Below, piece by piece: positions 8,145 to 17,202 of a stretch of DNA of 49,686 nucleotides. Below the pieces are notes generated by a model. It did no database searches, was not told the DNA's origin, and saw only the letters and a list, made by a program, of their open reading frames with translations. The stretch is from Verrucomicrobiota bacterium (GTDB lineage Bacteria > Verrucomicrobiota > Verrucomicrobiia > Methylacidiphilales > JBCCWR01). The stretch's first letter is position 1. Each line of letters opens with the position of its first letter. A program made the position numbers and the translations under genes. The stretch covers positions 1 through 49,686 of the forward strand of contig JBCCXA010000025.1 of assembly GCA_039192515.1 (NCBI GenBank), read 5' to 3'.

Positions 8145-10115
8145 ATGAAAAGAAAAATCAGGATTTTAATTTGGCTGGTACTTCTACTAAGCGTTAGCCC
8201 AAAACATCTACTTGTCGCACAAGACGCTACGATTATACAAGCTTTCATAAATGAGAATATTCCGATTGAGGTTGAAGATTATAACTCTGCTACAGTTAAA
8301 ATTGATAATAAGAATGTAGTGATAGATGGTTATTGGGAATATAAAGATGAGTTGGGTCAAGTTCTGGAGGAGCCGGTTATTAATTCTCAACCTCCAGCGG
8401 TGAATAATGTCCTGCTACTGGCTGCTCGAGCGCCAGGTGTCGCCGTGGTTTCTATTACTGAAAATGGACAAATTAAAGAATATAGGATTATTGTAGAGAG
8501 TCGCGTTAAGCAAAACCAGACTGAAAAAGAAATTGAAGAAGCGGTTAAGGCTTTCATTGGTGATCCGGGTGTAAAAGTTAGGGTTTTACCACCACAAAGT
8601 TCTATAGTTGGAAGAAATTTAGCAGGTGCTTTCGGTGAAGAAGCTGCAGCTAACCTTTTTGCTCCAGACCAAGGAGGCGGAACCACTATATCTCTTAGCC
8701 CTGATGGCACGTCTACTGGGGGTGGTGCTGGAAGTAGTCAAGAGGCCCTTGTGGCAGCTAGTGACTTTAGACCAACTATCATTCTTGAGGGTGAAGTTGC
8801 CAATGATATTGTCAAAACTAAAGCTCTCAATATAGCTTATGCTTATTCACCTAATGTTGTAGACTTGTTATCGGTTAAAGAGGCGGTGCAAGTGAGAATT
8901 AGAGTCAAAGTTCTCAGTGTTACTCATGATAAAGACCAAAACATAGGCTTACAATGGAGAGGAGGGAATGCAGAATCACAGAGTCGGGCTGGTCTATTGC
9001 CCGGTGGTGCACCACAGGATACTGGAACAGATGGATTAGATAGTTTTACAGCAAATAGTACTAATGGTTTTTCATGGCCATTGCTTTCGTCTGGATTTAC
9101 ATCTGCCGCACCATTCTGGGATGTTGTTCAAGGTAACAACGCAGTAGAAACTACTATCAATCTACTAAAAACGAAACAGGTAATTGAAGTGCTTCAAGAG
9201 CCAACTCTAACTGTGTTAAATGGCCAGCCTGCAAAAGTCCAAATTGGAGAAAACATTCCTATAGTCACGACTACTGTTGATGATGGGGTGCAAACTCAAA
9301 GTATTGAATTTGTTGAGACTGGAACTATTTTGCTAATCACACCCATTCTTTTTGAGGAGGATGTAATCAGACCTTTTGAAGATGGAACTTTTCCTACACA
9401 AGGAATCTCGCAGTTTGAAAGGACCAGGGCAGAAGATGTAGGGGATGGAAGAACAGTTAATACTGTTGATGAGAATGGTATCATTAGATTACTTGTTCAG
9501 CCTTCTATCAATACATTTTCAAGCACATTCAACGACCAACCTCGTATAACAGTTCAGCAAATAGAAACACGAGTTGCTCTTAGAGAGAATCAGTCGTTGG
9601 TTTTAGGCGGTCTATATGATCGAACTGATACGACTAATCGAGAAAGTGTGCCATTTGTAGAAAAAATACCATTAGTAGGAGAGTTATTTAAAAATCGACA
9701 AGACGACTCTGATAAGCAGGAGATTATTTTTATTATAACACCTACTCTTATCGGTATGGATGAGTCATCTGATGAAAGAAGTATCTTGACTGAAGGGAAT
9801 GCTAGATTATCAGAGTTACAAGACATGATATTGGATTATGAAGAAAATGTCGTAAGGAAAGCAAAGCCGACTCGTGTCAGTGCAAGTGAGTTTATGGTGC
9901 GACCCTATGAAGAACCTCAAGGACTTGAGTCTATTGAACTCCCTCAGCGTCCTTCAGTTGAGGAAGAAATTCCTGAGGCCGTCGAAGCCACGGGAGAAAG
10001 TTCTCAAGCAGTAGATTTAGAGCCAGAAGATAGTGAACAATCTCAGAGTTTTTCGACTTCTGGTTCTAGACTAGAAATAGTGCCTAGAGATGAAGAAACT
10101 GATGGCGATCAGTAG
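8145..10115 (+). CDS. Type II/III-type secretin of a Tad pilus (CpaC/RcpA-like)
   Basis: Outer-membrane secretin, 656 residues, with a signal peptide (about residues 1-25, ILIWLVLLLSVSPKHLLVA). N-terminal pilus-formation and BON-like regions cover about 30-230 (VVSITENGQIKEYRIIVESR; EAVKAFIGDPGVKVRVLPP). Then comes VRIRVKVLSVTHDKDQNIG, a step typical of CpaC/RcpA. The secretin core is clear: IEVLQEPTLTVLNGQPAKVQ, IGENIPIV, and near the end ENQSLVLGGLYDRTDT, VPFVEKIPLVGELFKNR and EIIFIITPTLI. A Glu/Ser-rich tail of about 100 residues follows, longer than usual. It is preceded by AGAGGAAA as ribosome binding site and lies between the cpaB- and cpaE-like genes. Confidence 0.9.
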   Translation: MKRKIRILIWLVLLLSVSPKHLLVAQDATIIQAFINENIPIEVEDYNSATVKIDNKNVVIDGYWEYKDELGQVLEEPVINSQPPAVNNVLLLAARAPGVAVVSITENGQIKEYRIIVESRVKQNQTEKEIEEAVKAFIGDPGVKVRVLPPQSSIVGRNLAGAFGEEAAANLFAPDQGGGTTISLSPDGTSTGGGAGSSQEALVAASDFRPTIILEGEVANDIVKTKALNIAYAYSPNVVDLLSVKEAVQVRIRVKVLSVTHDKDQNIGLQWRGGNAESQSRAGLLPGGAPQDTGTDGLDSFTANSTNGFSWPLLSSGFTSAAPFWDVVQGNNAVETTINLLKTKQVIEVLQEPTLTVLNGQPAKVQIGENIPIVTTTVDDGVQTQSIEFVETGTILLITPILFEEDVIRPFEDGTFPTQGISQFERTRAEDVGDGRTVNTVDENGIIRLLVQPSINTFSSTFNDQPRITVQQIETRVALRENQSLVLGGLYDRTDTTNRESVPFVEKIPLVGELFKNRQDDSDKQEIIFIITPTLIGMDESSDERSILTEGNARLSELQDMILDYEENVVRKAKPTRVSASEFMVRPYEEPQGLESIELPQRPSVEEEIPEAVEATGESSQAVDLEPEDSEQSQSFSTSGSRLEIVPRDEETDGDQ

Positions 10116-10136
10116 AGAAACTATTATACTCTTTGC

Positions 10137-11291
10137 ATGACAGATTTCTTTCTGGTCCATCGAGATCCTGAAATGGTGGGTGTCGTAACCCAGGCTATTG
10201 CCGAGGAGCCAGATCACAATCTAGCGGGTCAAGTATCAACGGGTAATGATGCAATATTCTACCTCTCTTCAAACCCCATACGTGTTCTTTTATTGCAATT
10301 AGCTCTTCAAGATCTTGATGGCTTTAGTTTAATGGACCAATTAAGGGAAAAGTACCCAGATCTTTGTATTGTGCCCATTCTTGAAGGCAACGAGGGTGGT
10401 GATGTATGGCAAAGAATATTGCAGCTTGATATGCGAGATGTGATCAATGGTCCTACCGATGTTGTCTCAGTAAAGAGTATTCTAAAAAATGCAGCTATGA
10501 AGGCTGCACAACTTCAAGAGGCTTTTGAAAATGCTGGTGATGTTCGCGGAAAGTCTTACATGATTGCAGTTGCAAGCGCCAGAGGAGGAGTAGGCAAATC
10601 AGTGTTTGCAACTAATCTGGCATTGTCTATGTGCAAGTTAGGAGCCGACGTTTCACTATTAGACTTTAGCATGAACGCAGGCGATTTTTTTACCATGCTA
10701 GATCATGTTCCTAGAAACACCATTGCAGATGCGATTACTCAAGGAGATCAATTAGACTTTCAATTATTAAAAACCCTCGTAGCTGATCATCCTTTAGGCT
10801 TTAAATTTTTGGCATGCCCCAATCAGGATTTTGATTTTTATGCTTGTGACTATGAGGTAGGTACTAATATTTTGCAGACATGTAGAGGTCTAACTGAGTA
10901 TCTGGTAGTAGATACAGGTGTTTATGACTTACCAAGCACAGCTTCAGCCATAGATGAATCGGATGTTATTTTTCTAGTAACCACCAGAGATTTATCTCGT
11001 CTACTGAGCTTACAGAGACTTATCAAGAGCTTTAAGGAAAGAGATATAGTTCCTCAAAAACTAAAAGTCGTCGTCAACAATGCCGAAGTAGGAACAGAAA
11101 TCACTGAGCCCGAGATTGAAAGTGTATTGGAGCATCCAGTGACTGCTTACCTCCCTAGTAACCCGCTGCAAACAACTTTTAGTATTAATAGTGGCAAACC
11201 ATTGGCTCAGACTAAACCGGATCTTCCATTTATTGCGGTTATCAATAAATTGGGCGAATACACCTATGGGCATTGGCTAGAATCTGATTAG
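10137..11291 (+). CDS. CpaE/TadZ-like ATPase with degenerate receiver domain
   Basis: A 384-residue two-domain protein. Residues 1-125 fold like a response-regulator receiver, but the phospho-acceptor position is Gln54 (VLLLQLALQDLDGF), so it should not be phosphorylated in the normal way. Residues 140-384 form a MinD/ParA-type ATPase with SARGGVGKSVFATNLALSM as Walker A; the first signature Lys is replaced by Arg while the P-loop Lys-Ser is kept. VSLLDFSMNAGDFFTMLD and YLVVDTGVYDLP are the switch regions. CpaE/TadZ proteins place the pilus machine at a cell pole. The gene begins 21 bases after the secretin. The traffic ATPase (CpaF), TadB/C, prepilin peptidase and Flp pilin are not in the window. 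Confidence 0.88.
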   Translation: MTDFFLVHRDPEMVGVVTQAIAEEPDHNLAGQVSTGNDAIFYLSSNPIRVLLLQLALQDLDGFSLMDQLREKYPDLCIVPILEGNEGGDVWQRILQLDMRDVINGPTDVVSVKSILKNAAMKAAQLQEAFENAGDVRGKSYMIAVASARGGVGKSVFATNLALSMCKLGADVSLLDFSMNAGDFFTMLDHVPRNTIADAITQGDQLDFQLLKTLVADHPLGFKFLACPNQDFDFYACDYEVGTNILQTCRGLTEYLVVDTGVYDLPSTASAIDESDVIFLVTTRDLSRLLSLQRLIKSFKERDIVPQKLKVVVNNAEVGTEITEPEIESVLEHPVTAYLPSNPLQTTFSINSGKPLAQTKPDLPFIAVINKLGEYTYGHWLESD

Positions 11292-11340
11292 TCTAAGGTT
11301 TTTCTGATTGGAATATGAGTAACCCGGTTTGAGTATTTTA

Positions 11341-12147
11341 ATGAAAGGAAAATCAGAGATACATCCGACCGCACTCGTTCATCCGTCAGCTAAGGTTGGT
11401 AATGGCTCAAAAATAGGTCCTTGGGTTCTTATAGAACAGGGAGTTGAAATTGGTGAGCAATGTGAGGTTTGTGCCAGAGCTGTGTTGACAGGTTCTATTA
11501 AAATAGGTTCTGAAAATCATATAGGATATGGGGCTATTATTGGTGCAGAACCGCAAGATATTAGTGCGGAGGGAGAATATGGAGGCATTACTATCGGAGA
11601 TCGTAATGTCATTCGTGAGTATGTAACTATTCATTGTGCTACTGGCAAAGAATCAAATACTGCAATTGGAAATGATAATTTTTTCATGGTTGGTTGCCAT
11701 ATTGCCCATAACTGTTATGTAGGAAACCACGTTTTTTTGGTTAATAATGTATTACTTGGAGGACATGTAAAAATCGCTGACCATGCCTTCTTGGGTGGTG
11801 CAGCTGTGGTGCACCAGCATACAAGAATTGGGAAATTTGTGATGGTTAGAGGGCAGACTCGCTTAGGGTTAGATGTCCCCCCTTATTGCATGGCTGTTGA
11901 TACAAATGTAGTGCAAGGATTAAATCGCGTGGGCCTAAAGAGAAATGGCATAGACACTGCAAGGCGTAAAGCAATACAGACAGCTTATAATCTACTTTAC
12001 CATTCAGGTTACAATAGAGTTCAGGCTATTGAGGCTATGCAAAATGATTCACATTTAAAGAATCAAGACATAAGGGATTTTATTGATTTCCTGTTAACTA
12101 CCAAGAGAGGAATAAGTCAACCTGAGTTTAAAAATTCTGGTCATTAG
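11341..12147 (+). CDS. lpxA: Acyl-ACP--UDP-N-acetylglucosamine O-acyltransferase
   Basis: First step of lipid A synthesis, transfer of a 3-hydroxyacyl chain to UDP-GlcNAc in the cytoplasm. The 268-residue product is a left-handed beta-helix built from hexapeptide repeats, starting IHPTALVHPSAKVGNGSKIG. The active-site histidine region reads GCHIAHNCYVGNHVFLVNN, and the C-terminal helical part has DVPPYCMAVDTNVVQGLN and VGLKRNGIDTARRKAI. The ATG at 11341 fits the family start; an in-frame TTG at 11329 would add four residues. Its presence supports an LPS-bearing outer membrane. No lpxD or lpxC adjoins, so the gene is apart from the usual lipid A cluster. An lpxA-like paralogue role cannot be excluded. 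Confidence 0.88.
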   Translation: MKGKSEIHPTALVHPSAKVGNGSKIGPWVLIEQGVEIGEQCEVCARAVLTGSIKIGSENHIGYGAIIGAEPQDISAEGEYGGITIGDRNVIREYVTIHCATGKESNTAIGNDNFFMVGCHIAHNCYVGNHVFLVNNVLLGGHVKIADHAFLGGAAVVHQHTRIGKFVMVRGQTRLGLDVPPYCMAVDTNVVQGLNRVGLKRNGIDTARRKAIQTAYNLLYHSGYNRVQAIEAMQNDSHLKNQDIRDFIDFLLTTKRGISQPEFKNSGH

Positions 12148-12202
12148 GTGAATAAAAGTTAATAAACTCAATTATTTGCCTATTTATAAAATCTAAAGTC
12201 CT

Positions 12203-13378
12203 GTGAAGATATCGATTGTAGCCGAAACTTTTTATCCTGAAGTGAATGGAGTGGCCATGACTATGAGGCGCACAGTCAAGCGTCTAGCTGAATACGGCCA
12301 TCGAGTGCAAGTCATTCGGCCAAATCCTCACGAGGATGGTGAAGAGCGTCAATTAGGTATCTGGGAAGAAGTAAGGCTTCCCGGCTATACGTTGCCATAC
12401 TACAAAGAGGTTGTCATTGGATTACCAACTTTCGGCTACTTATCGTCATTATGGAAAAAGGATAGACCAGACGTGGTCCATGTTGTTACAGAGGGTCCGC
12501 TTGGGTTTGAAGCTGTCATAACAGCTAAATTCATGAAAATTCCTGTTATATCAAGCTTTCATACAAATTTTCATGAGTACGGGAAACACTATGGAGTAGG
12601 CTGGCTGCAAAGATTTGCATTATCGTACCTAAAGTTAGTCCATAATTTAACGCGACTTACACTAACTCCAGACCAAGAATTGATTCGATCATTGGAAAAC
12701 TCTGGATTTAAAAATGTTAAATATTGGGGCAGAGGAGTAGATACAGAACTCTTTAGTCCGAGGAAGAGATCTAATAAATTACGAGAAAAATTTGGCGTGA
12801 AGGAGGAGGATCTTCTCGTGGTTCAAGTAAGTAGAACGGCCGTGGAGAAGAATGTAGATTTATCTGTGCGTGCTTTTCGAGCGATCAAGCAGGCACATCC
12901 AACAAGCCGCTTTATTTTCGTTGGAGGAGGCCCCAAAAAACATCAAATGGAAAAAATGTATCCTGAAGTTGATTTTGTCGGTTGGAAAATCGATGAGGAA
13001 TTAGCCACTTACTATGCTTCAGGGGACTTATTTTTATTTGCAAGCGAGACAGAAACATTTGGCAATGTTGTGACAGAGGCTTTGGGTAGTGGTTTGATTG
13101 TCTTGACCTATAACTATGCGGCAGGCCAACAATTCATTCGCAACGAGGAAAATGGTTTTGTAGTAGAAAAGGGTAATGAGGATCATTTTATTGAATCGAG
13201 CCTAAGTATTGCCGAGAGATGGAAAGAGCTAAACCATTTGAGAATAAACGCTCGTGAGACAGCTTGCTCTATTCCCTGGTCCCTGGTCTTTGAGGGTTAT
13301 TTGGATCAAATTGAAGGGGCCGTAAAGGATACTGCATTTAGACCGAAACAAGAGGCCACCGCAAATACTGGGGTCTAG
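12203..13378 (+). CDS. GT4-family glycosyltransferase (mannosyl/sulfoquinovosyl-transferase-like)
   Basis: A 391-residue GT-B enzyme starting at GTG 12203. The N-terminal acceptor domain begins MKISIVAETFYPEVNGVAM and includes HVVTEGPLGFEAV and SSFHTNFHEYGKHYG, features shared with GDP-mannose-dependent alpha-mannosyltransferases of glycolipid synthesis and SQD2-type enzymes. The C-terminal donor domain shows VQVSRTAVEKNVDLSVRAF, FVGGGPKK and the E-x7-E-like LFASETETFGNVVTEALGSG. Probably a membrane glycolipid or polysaccharide enzyme at the cytoplasmic face. Donor and acceptor are unknown. The tail after residue 375 is poorly conserved. Confidence 0.85.
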   Translation: MKISIVAETFYPEVNGVAMTMRRTVKRLAEYGHRVQVIRPNPHEDGEERQLGIWEEVRLPGYTLPYYKEVVIGLPTFGYLSSLWKKDRPDVVHVVTEGPLGFEAVITAKFMKIPVISSFHTNFHEYGKHYGVGWLQRFALSYLKLVHNLTRLTLTPDQELIRSLENSGFKNVKYWGRGVDTELFSPRKRSNKLREKFGVKEEDLLVVQVSRTAVEKNVDLSVRAFRAIKQAHPTSRFIFVGGGPKKHQMEKMYPEVDFVGWKIDEELATYYASGDLFLFASETETFGNVVTEALGSGLIVLTYNYAAGQQFIRNEENGFVVEKGNEDHFIESSLSIAERWKELNHLRINARETACSIPWSLVFEGYLDQIEGAVKDTAFRPKQEATANTGV

Positions 13379-13528
13379 GTTTTAGCTGGATTTACATCAG
13401 AACTATCTCGGTTCTAAAAGCGGTTAAGCAAATTCGCATGCCTGTCATTATTTGCATGCCTCTGCTAAATTCGAAGTAAAATAGGATGTGAAATAGTGTT
13501 CGGCAAGAATAGGAATTGTTAGTGATTA

Positions 13529-14857
13529 CTAAGGAGTACCTTTTTTCTTATCTCTAAATAACAATGCAAAAAAGATCAACACGACCAGGGCCATAATGGC
13601 TGGAATGCCCCAGATGTTCTTCCAGTTGAGTGACTGCAGCTCTTTTTTACGATTTTGACTGAGTTGCGTTTGCAGGACGGCGAGTTGTTCGCTACTAGCT
13701 ACTGGGTTACTTTGGACACTTTCAATCTGCGCAGATAAAGCCTGCACCTTCTGACTATATTCTATAGCGATTTCTGATGTGTTGATTGTTTCGATATAGC
13801 CACAAAGTTTAGCTCCCGTGAACATACCAGCACCCAAGGTTACGAAAACAAGTAGTCCTTGAGCTTGGGTTCGGATTTTTTCTGATGCCATTTTATCGGT
13901 GTAGATTTGCCCAGTGACGAAGAAGTAGTCGTAGCAGATACCGTGTAATAGAATGCCACCTATGATCATCCAGGTGACTTCTGTAGAAGCTCCCATGGCA
14001 AAGAGTGCGTAACGTAGCACCCAGCACGACATGCCGATAAGTAACATCCGTTTGATCCCCAAGCGTTTGAGTAATAGGGGCATCGCGAGCATGAAAAGAA
14101 TCTCTGACATTTGTCCGTAAGACATCGTCTGAGCTATAGGCAGTTCATTTAACTCCACTACGCGACTAGCCAGTTGGTAGTAAAAGGCGAGTGGGATACA
14201 GATGAGGAAAGAGCTGATTAGGAAAATGAGGTAGGAACGGTTTTTAAGTAGAACCAAGGCGTCGATTCCAAAGATTTGCCCGACGGAGACTTTTTCTTCA
14301 CTGCTAGCTGGAGGTGTATGTGGAAGGAAGAAACTTAAGACCCCCAGAACAAAGGCCGAGCCGGCCGCAAGGTAAAACATGTTGATACTGCGATCCCAGG
14401 TGAGCCAGGAGATGATCAAACCTGCGATAATCCATCCGACGGTTCCAAAGACTCGTATGATGGGGAAATCTTTGTTCGCATCTGTATGCTTCATGGCGAT
14501 GGCGGCGGTGAGTGAGAGAGTTGGGAAATAGGTGAGGGTATACGTGAAAAAAATGATGTTAATGGTATAAGGCTCAGAGCCAGTCTTCATGAACCAAGTA
14601 GCAAGTAGCATTAGGGCACTGCCTGCTAGATGTAGGGCACCAAGAAGTTTTTGACTCGCGTAAAAGCGATCGGCAATCATGCCTACGAAAAAGGGAGTGA
14701 ACATCCCCGAGATGGGACCAACAGCATAGGTCCATCCAAAGTCTGCTCCAGTGAATCCTATTTGGCTCAAGTAATTGGGAGCGGTAACATACCAAGCACC
14801 CCAAATAAAGAATTGAGCAAACATCATCATGGCTAGTTTGGTACGAAGAAAGTGCAT
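13529..14857 (-). CDS. MFS transporter, NupG/nucleoside:H+ symporter-like
   Basis: A 442-residue integral membrane protein with 12 predicted helices. The N-terminus, KLAMMMFAQFFIWGAWYVTA, and the first loop GWTYAVGPISGMFTPFFVGMIADRF are characteristic of the nucleoside:H+ symporter branch of the major facilitator superfamily. A 50-residue Gln/Ser-rich insert precedes the last helix (residues about 370-415, VQALSAQIESVQSNP), longer than in NupG. It stands alone and opposite to the neighbouring genes. The substrate, likely nucleosides or another small metabolite, is inferred from the family only. Confidence 0.85.
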   Translation of the reverse strand: MHFLRTKLAMMMFAQFFIWGAWYVTAPNYLSQIGFTGADFGWTYAVGPISGMFTPFFVGMIADRFYASQKLLGALHLAGSALMLLATWFMKTGSEPYTINIIFFTYTLTYFPTLSLTAAIAMKHTDANKDFPIIRVFGTVGWIIAGLIISWLTWDRSINMFYLAAGSAFVLGVLSFFLPHTPPASSEEKVSVGQIFGIDALVLLKNRSYLIFLISSFLICIPLAFYYQLASRVVELNELPIAQTMSYGQMSEILFMLAMPLLLKRLGIKRMLLIGMSCWVLRYALFAMGASTEVTWMIIGGILLHGICYDYFFVTGQIYTDKMASEKIRTQAQGLLVFVTLGAGMFTGAKLCGYIETINTSEIAIEYSQKVQALSAQIESVQSNPVASSEQLAVLQTQLSQNRKKELQSLNWKNIWGIPAIMALVVLIFFALLFRDKKKGTP

Positions 14858-14989
14858 AGTCGGATCTTATTTGAATTCATGTAAATCTGCTAGGTTTATC
14901 TTAGAGAGCTTGTAAGACTTAGCTATGGAGTAAGATGAAGGACTTGCCAGCTTTGCGGGATTGTATTAGACAGGTATACTTACTGGTTT

Positions 14990-15442
14990 CTAAAGAGAAG
15001 GATTGAAGTAAAACACTTCTAGAATTACATGATTAGGCAAGAAAAAGCCGTTAAGTTGTTTGCTTTGAGTTTGTGAAAATGGTTGTGCACTTGGTGCGTG
15101 ACGCGGAGAAATTGACGCTATTTGTTTACAGGGCTCATAAATTGACCTAACCGTATGCTCATAAGATGTCTTTACAATCGCTTTGATTTTTTCTAATTCC
15201 TCATCATCACGCGGTGGGAATACCTTTACCAGATCATGAGGCAATCAGCCCTCTGTCACTAAGAAGTGATCTTCGTCCCAACCTTTGTTTGTAATTTCTC
15301 GTGCGTCCTCACTACTAAGATTTAAATGCATGCTGCTATTGTTAGGATGCGAATGGATATGTACGAACTCACGGCCGACTGTAAGAGTATTATAATTATA
15401 CTCCATGCTGTCATGCATCACCAGAGTGGGAGTGCCTAGCAC
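14990..15442 (-). pseudogene. Luciferase-domain (DUF5519-like) small protein, interrupted by an in-frame TGA
   Basis: Two open stretches in the same minus-strand frame are separated only by a TGA at 15245-15247. Upstream part: REFVHIHSHPNNSSMHLNLS and GWDEDHFLVTEG. Downstream part: LPHDLVKVFPPRDDEELEKI then a helix. Together they match the small luciferase-like domain pattern (His-rich strand, Gly-Trp-x-Glu-x-His, then Pro-Arg-Asp). The 5' end has no good start; a GTG at 15442 is the best available and a TAA lies six codons upstream of it. After about residue 100 the tail looks unconserved. Read as a degraded gene; no sign of selenocysteine insertion was seen. 14858-14989 holds nothing recognisable. 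Confidence 0.65.
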
Positions 15443-15625
15443 ATGGATGTCGCTTTTTTAATTCAAGACATTCGTCTATGAGAAACAGAATCCATGCTAT
15501 TTATTCATTATCTCATCGGGGCCTTGGTCATTGAGCTGAGAATAGGGGATACTAGCTGTCGTGTTTGGTTGGGTATCTGAACGGTTTTTAAAATAATTAA
15601 CATAATTATCTCCTACCCTCTTGCA

Positions 15626-15671
15626 CTAACTTTATATCTTTACTAACTAATTTAATGCGCTAACTAATTTA
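15626..15671 (+). repeat. Triple 17-bp-spaced CTAACT repeat upstream of the solute-binding gene
   Basis: CTAACT starts at 15626, 15643 and 15660, exactly 17 bases apart; the second and third copies share 12 bases (CTAACTAATTTA). The repeat ends 57 bases before the GTG of the solute-binding protein gene. A related GCACTAAC occurs on the minus strand just upstream of the HxlR gene (near 17230). This is a plausible operator array for that HxlR regulator. The rest of 15443-15727 is AT-rich with no gene seen. Confidence 0.5.
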
Positions 15672-15727
15672 TAGCTTATTAAGAAACTAAGACAACAAAC
15701 AATTATTAAGAAAAGGAGAATGGTGCC

Positions 15728-16816
15728 GTGAAACTCATGAAAACCCTAACTGTTATGGCTGTGTGCAACGTGATAGCGACGATGTCTTTATGGGCTTTAG
15801 ATATAGAAACACGATCACTAGATGAACTGTATGCTGAGGCTTTGAAAGAAAATGGTGAATTCGTACTGCGCGCTGGCGGCGATAAGCCTGACCAGATTGA
15901 TTACTACCTGGATAAATTCAAAGCACGTTTTCCCAAGTTAAAGGTAACCCATAGCGTGGATGTGAGCCTAAATCATGCCCCGCGCTATGATAATGCGCGT
16001 GCAGCAGGCGGTAAGAAGAATGTGCCAGATGTGATTCAATTTCAAACGCTTCATGACTTTGAATATTATAAAGAGCATGGCTTGATCGAACCCTATAAGC
16101 CGAAGCACTGGGATGCGGTCTTCCCAGATCACAAAGACCCGAATGGATACTGGACGAGCATGTATGGCGTGACTTTCAGTAACTATTCGAACCCCGAAGT
16201 GTTGGGTGATATCGAAAGTCCTCGCGATGCCTTGGATTATTTAAACCCCGCGCTTAAAGGTAAGCTTATTTTGACGTATCCGCATGATGATGATGCGGTA
16301 CTATATCAATTCTGGCATTTAAAAGAACAATATGGCTGGGATTATCTTGAGAAATTAGTGGCGAACGATCCGAAATGGGTGCGCGGCACAGCATGGCCGT
16401 ATGAAGCGATCAATAAAGGCTGGTATGGCGCAAGCTTTACGACGTTCTGGTCGTTTGAGCCGTTGCCCAATCAAAAGACCAAGTTTCAAATTCCAGAGAA
16501 AGATTTTTTCTTAACGTGGTTTCAAACAGCGGCTATCCCTACACAGGCTAAGAACAAGGGTGCTGCAAAGCTTTACATGAATTGGATGTTATCCGAGGAG
16601 TTCCAAGGCACATGGCTTCAATTCCCTGTGCGTTATGATATTGAAGCCCCAGGTGGATATAAATCCGTTCTGTATCACAACACCTCACCAGGCGACTTCC
16701 GCCGTTGGATGATGCGTCGTAATTTGGTAGAACGCTTTAGATTGCAAATGCGTCAGCTTATCGGTGAAGCCGAAGGGCCAACCCCCGTTAATATCGATTA
16801 TAGTGTCAAGCCTTAA
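15728..16816 (+). CDS. Periplasmic extracellular solute-binding protein (iron/spermidine-type ABC fold)
   Basis: A 362-residue secreted protein, signal peptide about residues 1-23 (LTVMAVCNVIATMSLWALD). It has a type II periplasmic-binding-protein body: GEFVLRAGGDKPDQIDYYLD, then VPDVIQFQTLHDFEYYKEHG and GYWTSMYGVTFSNYSNPEVL, and a late AIPTQAKNKGAAKLYMNWML. GTG 15728 is chosen because AAGGAG at 15713-15718 sits nine bases upstream. No permease or ATPase gene is adjacent, so it either uses a distant ABC system or is a transferred single gene. Codon choice (GCG, CGC, CCG) is richer in G/C than in neighbours, hinting at horizontal transfer together with the convergent HxlR gene. Substrate unknown. 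Confidence 0.82.
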   Translation: MKLMKTLTVMAVCNVIATMSLWALDIETRSLDELYAEALKENGEFVLRAGGDKPDQIDYYLDKFKARFPKLKVTHSVDVSLNHAPRYDNARAAGGKKNVPDVIQFQTLHDFEYYKEHGLIEPYKPKHWDAVFPDHKDPNGYWTSMYGVTFSNYSNPEVLGDIESPRDALDYLNPALKGKLILTYPHDDDAVLYQFWHLKEQYGWDYLEKLVANDPKWVRGTAWPYEAINKGWYGASFTTFWSFEPLPNQKTKFQIPEKDFFLTWFQTAAIPTQAKNKGAAKLYMNWMLSEEFQGTWLQFPVRYDIEAPGGYKSVLYHNTSPGDFRRWMMRRNLVERFRLQMRQLIGEAEGPTPVNIDYSVKP

Positions 16817-16836
16817 GCAAATGAGAAAGCCCGTCT

Positions 16837-17202
16837 CTATGGCGAGTTTTCAGTATCGTATTTTTTATTGGCTTTTTGCACCACCACACCATTATCCACG
16901 TACCATTGCTCTAGGATATCGAACAAAGGCTTTAATGTCTTAATCAAGGGCGTAGCTTGATATTCGACATGAGGCGGAATGGTTTCAAGCTGAATACGAT
17001 TGACCAACCCATCTCGCAGCAGCTCTTGCAGTTGTTGCGCAAGCATTTTGGCTGACACGCCCCCGACTGCGCGCTGTAATTCATTAAAACGCAGGCGATC
17101 CGTTTGGCTAAGTTGCCAGAGGATTTCTGGTTTCCACTTTCCTGCAAAGACGCGCAGGGTGTTAGCGACGGGACAATTTGGTGTGTTATCTATTTTGTTC
17201 AT
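16837..17202 (-). CDS. HxlR-family winged-helix regulator
   Basis: A 121-residue DNA-binding protein with the HxlR signature NCPVANTLRVFAGKWKPEIL (residues 9-28). This is followed by RLRFNELQRAVGGVSAKMLA, QQLQELLRDGLV and a wing ending VEYQATPLIKTLKPLFDIL. Cys10 lies at the conserved redox or electrophile-sensing position of many HxlR proteins. It is convergent with the solute-binding gene, 20 bases apart. The ACTAAC motif upstream of it on its own strand and the repeat at 15626-15671 suggest it controls itself and the solute-binding gene. That regulatory link is inference. Confidence 0.88.
   Translation of the reverse strand: MNKIDNTPNCPVANTLRVFAGKWKPEILWQLSQTDRLRFNELQRAVGGVSAKMLAQQLQELLRDGLVNRIQLETIPPHVEYQATPLIKTLKPLFDILEQWYVDNGVVVQKANKKYDTENSP

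Noticed and set aside
15245..15247. Selenocysteine at the TGA of the luciferase-domain gene
   Set aside because: No SECIS-like hairpin was seen and homologous domains have no Cys expected at that position; treated as nonsense mutation.
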